Source of the DNA: Pycnococcus provasolii
Taxonomy: Eukaryota; Chlorophyta; Pseudoscourfieldiophyceae; Pseudoscourfieldiales
Direction of reading: 5' to 3'
Length of the DNA: 64,000 nt
NCBI GenBank assembly: GCA_049487715.1
Contig: CP150546.1
Location: 806,001 to 870,000, forward strand
Shown here: piece after piece, positions 39,601 through 45,811 of the stretch
Layout: the number at the start of each line of letters is the position of its first letter
How positions within the stretch are numbered: position 1 is the first letter of the stretch
Notes under the pieces: generated by a model
Told to the model about the DNA's origin: nothing
What the model saw: only the letters and a program-made list of their open reading frames with translations
Database searches by the model: none
Position numbers and translations under genes: made by a program

Positions 39601-42309
39601 GCAGAGGCGCGCGTTCTTGCGTCGGAGATGCCCGAATCGAGCGACGACGCTGCGGCGCGCATCACATCTATGCCAGCAAGCGTAGCTGCACGCGTGCTTA
39701 CGAGTCTTCCGTCGGATCGAAGAGATTCCATTCTTGCAAGTTTGGATGCGAGCGTGGGCAATGAGATACGCGCACACATGCGACTGGCGGACTTGCCGAG
39801 AGTAGAGGAGCCTGCCGAGGTGGACGCTTTTGATGAAGAGAGTGCAGGAAATCGGAATGTGCATGAAGAGGTGGCAGCACCCGCACCGATGGAACAATTT
39901 GAATTTGACACGATGACAGTAGTTCATGATGCTGAGATGGGTGAGTCAACGGAATATGCTGATAAGGTCGAGAATGTGACGTTGAGTGAAGCTGAGGCAG
40001 AATTAGATGCGCATATGGAAGGCGATGCAGAGGCTGAGGTTTTGGCATCGTCGGTGCAGGTGGAGGCTGAGGCTGACATGTTGGAGTCAATTGAAGCGCC
40101 CGGCCAACCCAATGCAGAGGTGGAGGTGGAGGCGGACGTTTTAGTGTCAGTTGAAGCGCACGTGGAAGCTGATGCTGAGGCGGAGGTGTTGGCATCGTTG
40201 CTGCAGGCGGAGGCGGAGGCGGGTAGTCAAGTCGAGGCAGAGGTTGACGTGTTAGCATCTGCCGATGCAATTGTGGAAGATGGTGATGCGGCTAAAGTAG
40301 CAGAAGCGGACGTGATTGCGTCTGTCGAGGCTGAGATGGAGGCACACGTTGAAGTTGATGGAGATACGGCGGAGATGTTGGCATCTGTCGAGGCGGCCGG
40401 CGAAGCGGAGACAAACTTAGCAGTACCATCAGAGACACCGCGCTTAGACGCTGTCATTCCTGAGAATGAAACGTTGGTGTCTTCCAGTGATAAGGCTGAA
40501 ACAAACTTTGCTCGTGATGATTCGACGGACCCGCCAGCGCTTGAGGCTGAGTACTCTGAGATTTCTGAACGATCTCGTATGGGAGGATCGCTGCGAAGCT
40601 CGTGGGGAACTGACATCGACAGTGCGCATGCGAGCAGCGGCTGGGACACAAGCAGTCGATCTGCGTCTGAGTCGGCAAGCCGTGCACCTAGCTACGGCGT
40701 CCCGTCTCCGATTCCAAGCCGCACACCGAGCCGAGCTGCTGGAGCTACATCGGCTCCAAAGAATGACATCGATAACGCTGTGCTCGCTATGATTCGGGAT
40801 GAGATGCAGAACCCATCCTTTGGCTCTGACCCTGGAGAAGCCTTGAGTGATGATGCCAACGCGTTAGATCCACACTATCAAGCCGAAGCTGAGACAGATT
40901 TTGACAGCGCAGGTGAGGCTGGCAAGGCCCGCCCGTCCTCCACGCGAGTTTCCAGGCCCAGCAGTGCAATGCGCCGCCCAGCGTCGAACAGCACAATCGC
41001 CGCGGAGGAGTACTACGAAAGCGACTTTGAGACGCTGACCGAAGGTGACCTGAGCCGAGCGACGAGCCGCGCACCAAGCCGCGCGCCAAGTCGCCCGGGC
41101 AGCGCCCGCCTTCCAAGCAAGCCTGCGTCGCGTCCTGTGTCACGACCGCAAAGCGCGGTAATGAAAAAGGTGCAAGAGGATGCTTCCCTTCGACCCACGC
41201 CGCCAGGATCGCCCCGTGGCAGTGCATCACAATCGCCACGAGTCTCCAATGCATCTGTGCATGATTTAGACGCGCTGGTTTCTGGGCCGCTCCCCGATGA
41301 CCTCATGGAGCTTTACGCGGATTTTACTGCCGCGAGTGATGTCCTCGGAGAGAGAATGAGGGAATTCAACGATGCAAAGCGTGCTCGGGTACAAAATTCT
41401 GAGACTCACCTTGCAGACGTCGATGGCGATGAAATCGCCGCAGCCGAAGCGTTGCTTGACCAGCAGGAGGGTGAGGATGATTCGTTGATCCAACAGGAGG
41501 ATCCCGCGATGATCGCCAACGCCACCGCATCAGGTGCCGAGGATGAGAATGTTGATAATGTATTACATGGTGATCACCGCGCGGAACAGTCGATTGTAGG
41601 AGCAAGCGAGGATGGGGCAGCGGCAGCAGCAGCCGAAGAATCATCTACAGAGGAAGTTCCATTGGATGTACCAATCGATGCACCGGTTTCGGCCTTCCCG
41701 AAGCTTGACGTCGCTCGAGGGAAAGCTGTGGCTACGAGCTCGCCATCGTCGGATTTTAAGCCCAAGATGAGCTTGTCTAGTCTTGGCCCCAGTGATAAGG
41801 CGATGGACGTCTCCCGCATGCTCATGCCTCACGAGAGAGAGGATATGGCAATGTCGGGGGCACAACCGGCCTCACCACCTCGTCGTCTGGACCCGGTGGC
41901 GACGACTCCCGGGAGTGGCAAAAAGCTGCTTCCCCCTTTGGAGAATTCGCCAAAGGTGCACAGACCTTTCACCACGGGATTTCTTGCCAAACCACTGCCC
42001 CCCACGCGTGGTGGTGGCGCCGCAAGGCAGCTCTCGAGCGACTTCTTGGAGTCTTTGCCGAGCGCGTCAACGAAGAAGCGCCTCCTGACGCCTCTGCGTC
42101 CGATGGATGGCGATGAGGCGGGATCCATGCGCGTGGGCACGGCTCCAGCTCCCCGGCGCGCGACAACTGCTGGTGGTCGCCAGCAAAGCGGCGGCGCGGA
42201 GGTGCTCACGCTGTCTTCACCGCGCGGCAAGGTTGCCCCGGAGGAGCAGCAGGGTTCCGCGCCTGAGAAGAAGCGCCCTTGGTGGAAGCGCCTGTTTGGT
42301 CTGAAGTAA
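30670..42309 (+). CDS. Giant one-pass membrane protein: filamin-like ectodomain and MgtE_N-like repeat array
   Basis: About 3,879 residues without a visible intron. The order is: a basic leader, then a signal-like segment (CSVLLALFVALNVANA, 31076-31123); Pro-rich linkers; an ectodomain (about 31.4-34.8 kb) with repeated filamin/Ig-like units marked by D-x-Y-G-N (DQYGNPV, DDYGNSL, DTYGNRI) and by DNNDGTYTASW; a single TM helix (MYVIIGAIAAITAISIPA, 35062-35130) followed by HRTKRR. Then come about 1,400 residues (35.57-39.79 kb) of short helical repeats of the form S-M-P-x-x-x-R-x-x-V-L-x-x-M, resembling the MgtE N-terminal and FliG superhelix. The tail is acidic (Glu/Val/Ala), then Ser/Pro/Arg-rich, ending PWWKRLFGLK. 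The start is uncertain (30670, 30871 or 30913) because the signal-like segment lies far inside. No family with this whole architecture is known to me. Confidence 0.85.
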   Translation: MGTLVPAMTMPLTAMPIRLVCGYFRSLYFLMGAITGSWLCSWWLWCSCSLPLLLQVDPPFVLFLFVMLQVVTCCKLGHDVDMDMDMDNNCYYPKSDTTTTRRRRRRNHKRYQLDRRRRNGRRRKSSAVSTAYRETCSVLLALFVALNVANAAVVADETAALFSQQQQPPRRQLSEVQIMPPPTPPDPPLSIPPLPRQSYEERQCLINQMKGQPCMPPPPPALPSAPPPPTPPLPPPPPPNACASLPTGTALRDEYQAGVTFKVEYNYENMNSICKNFLIMYRNDAVAYQTELAMWVSLYSRSRAEQTTTLPPPTPPPPPSSSSQSSDANGANANVTNTTTTAQPREDSAVIWHKKMLRNTYETADAEFSIELAGHYMMELTIYDANHGSPYLTAPVLVVKSWQVEVVPDTPDLHNFKLNGPLKLHKRGSDGSPHLTSFTTDNRFDCAVGVDLVWRFEVKDQYGNPVPRALKARDGYGAVSVAGSRIEHDDQGDAEGSCLSNSGCDMLRYDSSDEMGIQGLSAGRLLLDREHSIFSAVFHSAGSYQIKIFVVAKNPDTGNPEQVAQSMSFEVYPRGLNALSSTLDIGGGTLMPAGDTRDALLTPRDDYGNSLAKYADWWFTADDIYLDIFYMNTKDGAYPDTSKINCPDINNEIIPPETTDALCAFYQRKHIVSGLLRHCVSRNMPVLRKGVYHITYTLSRTGYVYICPWTRQTRNAGFSNSIFGGGKNSRFDSLTNRKPKVLHVINGPPDPVRTQILSDCTRMRYQTVTKMVAGEPLDLLVALRDQYDNLVTFGPGASTRVGPLKVYLKRKGSTGMFEDASNGDLGESCTAFGGIKRVTGVNYYQNQASTVRAEIEEGQEAYSIQCIPPVNDDPSYVERVRMYITITDESSRSEVVLREIGKPDKDHVELIVVGRCRAGAECPHEREISVKKSVILNPVQLLNPSPPHFAGQRVSFQIQGRDIQCYPVFSGGASFDLQIQPSVTQGGACDWCEPSVVDNNDGTYTASWSALYARVYFLRVVSVGTTIKQVASLGWPLKVKITSGEPALEHCRVLAIHEDGRLVLSSLDNVPAGKVPPPVSFAVYAFDTYGNRISRDLTAFMASLQNATRSAPDAVLSDEVSSNLRWDESLDLENEFRGFIADVPKVEPSEDDDESVRCVDCVPRPGIFRVPLKPTVAGSYQLYLSYGENRHMVERYSAIRIVAAVPAPMRTIIKWDLPLAPEGATFRSNRSSSESGTAPSFVAGMPASLQVVVRDEFGNLCEASRWTFGVKLELMESYISPPPPPLPPPPPSPPPRSPLGNDTDPDQVVASNVSEVSSRRMLLNMSQVSTYQIVSGADAYKQSLMMTMMLPGMFSAEVKVLPVQGNAAFSNFHVPGSPYQVEVGFPPPPPLPSTTIPQKGDSPPQNNSGVTSDDANSIPRVPSPPPQFSSLPVFKDTQNSTTASAESDTGKVPSTTNDMDSTSMYVIIGAIAAITAISIPAATYVILHRTKRRDFVRVPSKAQSDVDLEKAESIEESACGADDDDGNDDDNSELRPLTVAVPSESRPSTRRKPTNEPQSTDVRVDRGPHTREALLSIGEPPNRLSLLPARRPVLNPVPEEHEAVSRQATPDEELQAAGPTETEGQVEAQAVSDAQMMIARNILTLPVEERVIALLASTPEDRTEVMRAIAAIAPEAHDVTSSAMEQAEADAQYAGALASSKPEDAAEVLSSLPVDEAVRVVAAMPAAAKGRAVASMSAAGREQLLRAMSDRERQNVMEATKAAKEAAALSRASPSQRARMLERMTTREAAAAVMAIVNPGEQAITLSAMSPQARAVVLASLPEEVRRTVTAVLETLGVAPNAKDGAAVGDALRAREIADNILTGKNELDASKVLNTLDPNLAASVLAQLPVASQASVLANMGVRQRVEALNSMRHADRIAAAQALHDLTNANILDAATGGGAESALSRITAIQAAAAMSAMPSTAGRFDVLANMQAGELEAVLSAATPEQLASAAHALDMQQQRHAQEVHKLERAVTAAAQLHERAMALSTASPEVLLQTAARLSDADPRESANMLNAMDEVTRGRVLASMPEDARERVLSAMLSANKAAAAIAAMPSTSERLDVLKRMDAGDLQAVLAAATPEQRAGAASALHLQQQRHAQEREKLERAVARASQVHERATTLSTSSPMESAARLRDADPRESANMLNAMDEVTRGRVLASMPQDARDRVLAAMRPADRDASSLLTTAVEDAHRIETATNAVDRDALVARLSTSQFAAAVHALHSDETRASMLEGLSISDRALVFSASSEAERASMVRSLEHMSGTTRGETEASLGAAAEARVLASEMPESSDDAAARITSMPASVAARVLTSLPSDRRDSILASLDASVGNEIRAHMRLADVVDDPSLDSDEVPTSFISSSRETQSRLMSAMDTRTAASALNMLESATERAELLLSLPAEERAAVLVASSVLTRAEALKSISQINSEEHTLTTIAIEQAEADAQYAGALASSKPEDAAEVLSSLPVDEAVRVVAAMPAAAKGRAVASMSAAGREQLLRAMSDRERQNVMEATKAAKEAAALSRASPSQRARMLERMTTRESLAALTEMTSRAARNVMLRKLSNAQDKAMVLAQQTAEEREEDLSSMDATEREEVARAVIDELAAKNLAVEIGAMDAFDASVQLVQNHEAQSIARVISHLPPKSGARILLEVDDRTRHAILQHMREPDRAATMLSMAVLQASQILTGTTSDERNRRIRGMTASRASAAIAAMPSTSERLDVLAHMQAPDRAAVLAAATPEQRASATSALDTRQTRIPVQEREKLERAVARASQVHERATALSTSSPMESAARLRDADPRESANMLNAMDEVTRGRVLASMPQDARDRVLAAMRPADRDAASLLTTAVEDAHRIETATNAVDRDALVARLSTSQFAAAVHALHSDETRASMLEGLSISDRALVFSASSEAERASMVRSLEHMSGTTRGETEASLGAAAEARVLASEMPESSDDAAARITSMPASVAARVLTSLPSDRRDSILASLDASVGNEIRAHMRLADLPRVEEPAEVDAFDEESAGNRNVHEEVAAPAPMEQFEFDTMTVVHDAEMGESTEYADKVENVTLSEAEAELDAHMEGDAEAEVLASSVQVEAEADMLESIEAPGQPNAEVEVEADVLVSVEAHVEADAEAEVLASLLQAEAEAGSQVEAEVDVLASADAIVEDGDAAKVAEADVIASVEAEMEAHVEVDGDTAEMLASVEAAGEAETNLAVPSETPRLDAVIPENETLVSSSDKAETNFARDDSTDPPALEAEYSEISERSRMGGSLRSSWGTDIDSAHASSGWDTSSRSASESASRAPSYGVPSPIPSRTPSRAAGATSAPKNDIDNAVLAMIRDEMQNPSFGSDPGEALSDDANALDPHYQAEAETDFDSAGEAGKARPSSTRVSRPSSAMRRPASNSTIAAEEYYESDFETLTEGDLSRATSRAPSRAPSRPGSARLPSKPASRPVSRPQSAVMKKVQEDASLRPTPPGSPRGSASQSPRVSNASVHDLDALVSGPLPDDLMELYADFTAASDVLGERMREFNDAKRARVQNSETHLADVDGDEIAAAEALLDQQEGEDDSLIQQEDPAMIANATASGAEDENVDNVLHGDHRAEQSIVGASEDGAAAAAAEESSTEEVPLDVPIDAPVSAFPKLDVARGKAVATSSPSSDFKPKMSLSSLGPSDKAMDVSRMLMPHEREDMAMSGAQPASPPRRLDPVATTPGSGKKLLPPLENSPKVHRPFTTGFLAKPLPPTRGGGAARQLSSDFLESLPSASTKKRLLTPLRPMDGDEAGSMRVGTAPAPRRATTAGGRQQSGGAEVLTLSSPRGKVAPEEQQGSAPEKKRPWWKRLFGLK
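35722..36023 (+). repeat. Internal duplication A, copy 1
   Basis: This 302-bp segment appears identical by eye to 38104-38405 (offset 2,382 bp). It encodes MgtE_N-like repeat units in the cytoplasmic array. Confidence 0.9.
37092..37818 (+). repeat. Internal duplication B, copy 1
   Basis: This segment of about 727 bp matches 39066-39792 (offset 1,974 bp) with only about eight substitutions seen by eye. A shorter, less similar match extends upstream from 36943 and 38914. Confidence 0.88.
38104..38405 (+). repeat. Internal duplication A, copy 2
   Basis: Copy of 35722-36023; the flanks diverge at once on both sides. Confidence 0.9.
39066..39792 (+). repeat. Internal duplication B, copy 2
   Basis: Copy of 37092-37818; the match stops sharply at 39792, after which the unrelated acidic tail begins. 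Confidence 0.88.
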
Positions 42310-42852
42310 GTTGGTACGGTACCTGTGTACTAGTAGTCGTTCCTTTGTAGAGAAGATCACGTGCATGCAGAGAATGATAATAAGACCTGAAGTCTAGTGT
42401 AATATACAGTATACAAACGTCAAAACAACCCATGATCTTCGTCGTATCATAGATCTGTCGTCGGGTATGCATGCCAGTCGACTCGCTGGTTCCCTTGAGC
42501 GTCGGTGACGACTGACGATCGAGATCGTGCACTTCAGCATGCATGCCGTGCTTTGTCGCGATTGCGTGCGGCCACTGCGGCGGGCCGGCGGCGTCCGAAT
42601 AATCAGATTTAGCGATGTCGTCGTAACTCGTACACTACTTTCTTTTGCCTTTTGCGCTTGGACTCTCGCGGCACAATTTCATCATCGCGGCACCACTCCG
42701 GACGAAGCGCGCTTGGTTGGCATATTGCGGTGACTAAATGCCTTGACGCGCGCCTCATGCGCGTCCGGTGCAACGCCATGAGCTTGGCGCTGAGTGAGTT
42801 TTGGGTTTGTACGCAGCAACTCGCGAAGGCTCGCCGCCTCTTAGGAAAAAAA

Positions 42853-42910
42853 AGACGGTGACCGGTAATGTGGTGGTTATTAGACGGTGACCGGTAATGT
42901 GGTGGTTATT
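42853..42910. repeat. Two tandem 29-bp copies
   Basis: Two adjacent identical 29-bp units, each beginning AGACGGTGACCGG. Confidence 0.95.
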
Positions 42911-43007
42911 ACAGGAGAATAAAACAATTCGCAAGAAAAAAAAGGGAAAAAGAAACGGTACCGGACCGGGATCCCCAAACCTCTCGGGACCCGCCCCCTA
43001 AACTAGC

Positions 43008-43019
43008 CCTAACCCTAAC
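43008..43019. repeat. Short telomere-like motif (CCCTAA)2
   Basis: Two CCCTAA units follow the degenerate CCCCTAAACTAG. It lies in the 5' flank of the methyltransferase gene. Confidence 0.7.
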
Positions 43020-43298
43020 GCCACCGGGGAGCGGGATCGCCCAAAGAAAACGACCCGACCGGACCGGACCGGACCGAAAAAGGCACAACCGCACAAGGCG
43101 GGAAAAGTCGGCAAAAAACCGATTGCTTTTGCTTTTCGCGCTAAAGGTAACTGACCCCGACCCGACCCGACTCCCGAGGAGATCCCCCGAGGCGCCGAGG
43201 CCCGACCTTTTCGCATCGGATGGGACCACCTAGGCCCCTTCCCTTGCAAACGCATCAGACCGCATCACTGGCCCATCCCATCAACTGCAGCGTTCGCG

Positions 43299-44066
43299 AT
43301 GTCGGTGCGCGCGCTCTACTCGCTCATGCAGTCCGGCGAGGCGCGGCTGGGAGGTGGCGAGGGCATGCAGGGCATATACGGCTCCATCACACAAGCCTCC
43401 ATGTCGCGCGTCCTCGACGCACTCGCCGCCGAGACGGCGCTAGGACCCGACTCCGTCATGCTCGACGTCGGCGCCGGACTCGGGCGACCTCTGATGCACG
43501 CGCTCGTGTCGCACGATATCAAACGCGCTGTGGGTATCGAGCTCGACGATGTTAAGGTTGCCAAGGCGCGCGCGCTTGTGAGAAACATCGACAGGGCGAA
43601 CAGGATTGACGGACGCCAGCTTGCTCCGTGCATCGACTACGTGTGCTCAGACATCGCGGACGCGAAGGCGGTGCACACAGACGACGTTACACACTGCTAT
43701 AGTTTCTGGGAGGGCGTGCCGCCAGACGCCAAGGAGGCGTTCGGACGGCTCGTGCAGAAAAGCGACGCCGTGCAGGGAGTGGCTGTTGTACAGCGAGCGG
43801 TGCGCGGAGAGTCGCCGGAGCAGTGCATGCACGGATGGGGATTCGGGTCACTGGTCCTCGTGAATACATTTGCCGTAAGCATGGCTGGAAGCGGGCGAAA
43901 GATGACGGCGTACATATTTCGACGCGATTCGGGTGTGCTGACACCGTCGCCACGCACCCTTCCCCTCGAGGAATTCTGCACGCCGAAAACACAGGAAACT
44001 GTGACTGACGATGCCACGCCACGCGACCGCGCGAAGGCACCTAAGCGCCGCAGACTCTCGTTGTAA
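43299..44066 (+). CDS. DOT1-like class I SAM-dependent methyltransferase
   Basis: Protein of 255 residues. The segment QGIYGSITQASMSRVLDAL, then VMLDVGAGLGRPLMHAL (motif I, D-x-G-x-G-x-G) and AVGIELDDVKVAKARAL (motif II acidic residue) follow the layout of DOT1/trypanosome DOT1-type histone H3K79 methyltransferases, in which a Y-G-x-[I/V/T] segment precedes the SAM site. CIDYVCSDIADA and THCYSFWEGVP follow. The C terminus is Lys/Arg-rich (KAPKRRRLSL), a likely nuclear signal. Other protein methyltransferases share motif I, so histone specificity is inferred. It converges with the LRR gene, with 111 bp between stops. Confidence 0.58.
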   Translation: MSVRALYSLMQSGEARLGGGEGMQGIYGSITQASMSRVLDALAAETALGPDSVMLDVGAGLGRPLMHALVSHDIKRAVGIELDDVKVAKARALVRNIDRANRIDGRQLAPCIDYVCSDIADAKAVHTDDVTHCYSFWEGVPPDAKEAFGRLVQKSDAVQGVAVVQRAVRGESPEQCMHGWGFGSLVLVNTFAVSMAGSGRKMTAYIFRRDSGVLTPSPRTLPLEEFCTPKTQETVTDDATPRDRAKAPKRRRLSL

Positions 44067-44177
44067 TTGCAGATTTTTATCACACGCACCAGTCCCGCCA
44101 TACCATGTCCCATCCTAGGCGCAGGCTCCAAATGACGTAAGGTGCGTTGTGTTACAAATATAAAAATAAATAGCGAT

Positions 44178-45512
44178 TTAACTGTTGCAGTGGCGGTTAA
44201 TCACAGCGAGAATGGAATTTCTGTGCAAGATGCACACGCATATGCCCCCTTCACTGATCGTCTGATTGTGGCTCAGGTCCACTTCGGCTGTCAGCAAATA
44301 GATTACTGCCGTGGCACCGCCATATGCCGTATGAATTGCGCGGCCGAGCTCGCACATGGCCGCCGTCTCCGCGAGTGTCCCGTAGCGAAGTAGTACGACA
44401 TGCCCTCCTCGGTCGAGCGCTTCGACGACGCGCGCTGTGCGCCGCGCGTACTTTGCCATCTCCGCCTCCCTCTGGCCGTTGAAGTCGTCGTGGTGGAAAC
44501 TCACGTCCGTGCTTGCGTCCCACCACCCACCCGCCACGGGCACTGGCATCGGATATCTTGCGAATCGCGTGGCAAAATGCGTGACAACGGCGGTGGCTGA
44601 GCTGTCAACCCAGTCGAACGGGCCAGCCTCCCCTCGCACGTCCAGATTGCTCAAGTCCATCGCCACCTGGCAGTTGCTGCCAATACCCACGAACACGGGA
44701 GGTTCGTGCGTGCCAGGCTTACGCAAAACGACGCCTTCCGGCGCCGGGGCGCCATCAAGCGAGTTCCCGACGGCGATGATGGGTGGTGGACGATCTGCAC
44801 ATATGGCTGGCAGGCTAGGTGGCGGGATCATTGGCGCGTCGACGGCGTTGACGTAGCTTAGATGCGAGTGCATTTGCTGCAGCGCGCCGAGCTGAACGTC
44901 TCGAAGTCTCTTGTTTCCACCTATCCACAGTCCCGTCAGAGCCGTAAGGTGCGAGAGAAACGGGAGCGATTCAAGGTCGTTGTGGTCCACGCGCAGTGCG
45001 GTGAGCGAAGTGAGCATCCTCATGGACGAGGGCAGGCTGCTGAGAAGGTTGTGTGCGACGCCAAATCCCTCAAGGCTCTGAATATTGCCCATATTTGACG
45101 GCAATTTCCCGATGCGGTTCCCGTCGGCCCACAGCTGCTCGAGTACACGCGCCTTCTCACAGAGCGCGTGCGGCAGAGACGTGATGACGTTGTTTGAGAT
45201 GAACAGGTTTCTGATGGTTGCGAACGGCAGGTCTTCGGGGAGCTTTCCGAGGACGTTGGACCCGAGTCTGAGGTCGCGCAGTTGTGTGAGCGGTGCGAGT
45301 GCGCCTTCTGGGATAACTTTGAGGTGGTTCAGGTCGATCCAGAGTTGCTTCAGTTTATGCAAGGACGTGAGTCCTCCAGCGACGGCGGCGTCGAGTGAGT
45401 CGAGGCGCTTGTACCTGAGTTCTTGCAGTGACTCGAGAGAGGAGGAGAGCGTGTGCAAGTTCGCCATGAGGTCGTCGAGCGACTTGAACGAGGACGTCGG
45501 CCGCATCGCCAT
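44178..45512 (-). CDS. LRR protein fused to a DUF1796 (papain-like peptidase) domain
   Basis: Protein of 444 residues. Residues about 30-215 form roughly eight leucine-rich repeats (LRDLRLGSNVLGKLPEDLP, IRNLFISNNVITSLP, LTALRVDHNDLESLP). Residues about 275-420 match DUF1796, a predicted papain-like cysteine peptidase family: VFVGIGSNCQVAMDLSNL carries the candidate Cys, followed by GEAGPFDWVDSS, a later FHHDDF and the YARRTARVVEAL helix. The DUF1796 function is unproven; many bacterial and algal copies stand alone. No signal peptide is seen, so it is probably cytosolic. The start at 45512 is the first ATG, with a second Met at codon 3. The LRR fusion is the notable point. Confidence 0.75.
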   Translation of the reverse strand: MAMRPTSSFKSLDDLMANLHTLSSSLESLQELRYKRLDSLDAAVAGGLTSLHKLKQLWIDLNHLKVIPEGALAPLTQLRDLRLGSNVLGKLPEDLPFATIRNLFISNNVITSLPHALCEKARVLEQLWADGNRIGKLPSNMGNIQSLEGFGVAHNLLSSLPSSMRMLTSLTALRVDHNDLESLPFLSHLTALTGLWIGGNKRLRDVQLGALQQMHSHLSYVNAVDAPMIPPPSLPAICADRPPPIIAVGNSLDGAPAPEGVVLRKPGTHEPPVFVGIGSNCQVAMDLSNLDVRGEAGPFDWVDSSATAVVTHFATRFARYPMPVPVAGGWWDASTDVSFHHDDFNGQREAEMAKYARRTARVVEALDRGGHVVLLRYGTLAETAAMCELGRAIHTAYGGATAVIYLLTAEVDLSHNQTISEGGICVCILHRNSILAVINRHCNS

Positions 45513-45811
45513 CGTCGCCGCAAAAGAGGAGAAGAAAACGCGACAAGTTACTGATAAAGAGCGGTACTGTAACGGTAGAGCGGAGTAGTCAGTAGGGAGG
45601 GATGGGTAAGACGCCCTTAAGCCCGAAAACCTCGAACCTCGAACCTCCCTAACCCCTATTGGATGGTCAAGTCAAAGCTCACTCCTTTTGACTTACCTTT
45701 TTCCTTCAAAAACATGTTTTGTTAAAAAATGTAGTCTAAATATGCACACCACCGTCGAAGTCAGCCACACAACAATCTTCCGGTAAACGAAAACAAACAA
45801 AACGAATGCAA
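45513..45811. other. Spacer between LRR gene start and channel gene end
   Basis: This 299-bp spacer contains CTCCCTAACCCC near 45645-45656, a telo-box-like sequence 135-145 bp upstream of the LRR start, and A/T-rich sequence near 45700. Confidence 0.45.

Larger units (their letters stand above)
42310..43298. other. Intergenic region, giant gene to methyltransferase
   Basis: This 989-bp stretch has no recognised gene. It contains a perfect 29-bp tandem duplication (42853-42881 and 42882-42910), GGACC/GACCG repeats near 43050-43075 and a telomere-like CCCTAACCCTAAC at 43008-43019, about 280 bp before the next start. Confidence 0.6.

Noticed and set aside
35722-39792. CRISPR array or mobile element as the source of the repeats
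   Set aside because: The repeats are in frame, coding, of unequal spacing, and lack terminal repeats or spacers.
35742-39911. Many long minus-strand frames opposite the giant gene
   Set aside because: They are mirror frames of a GC-rich, repetitive coding region; they repeat wherever the sense repeats do and show no domains.
42527-42733. Small plus-strand ORF before the methyltransferase
   Set aside because: No recognisable domain, and the region is filled with short repeats.
9215-44070. TGTAA at stop codons (9217, 30005, 44063) as a Chlamydomonas-type poly(A) signal
   Set aside because: Each results from a Leu codon followed by TAA; the position at the stop itself is too early and chance is sufficient.
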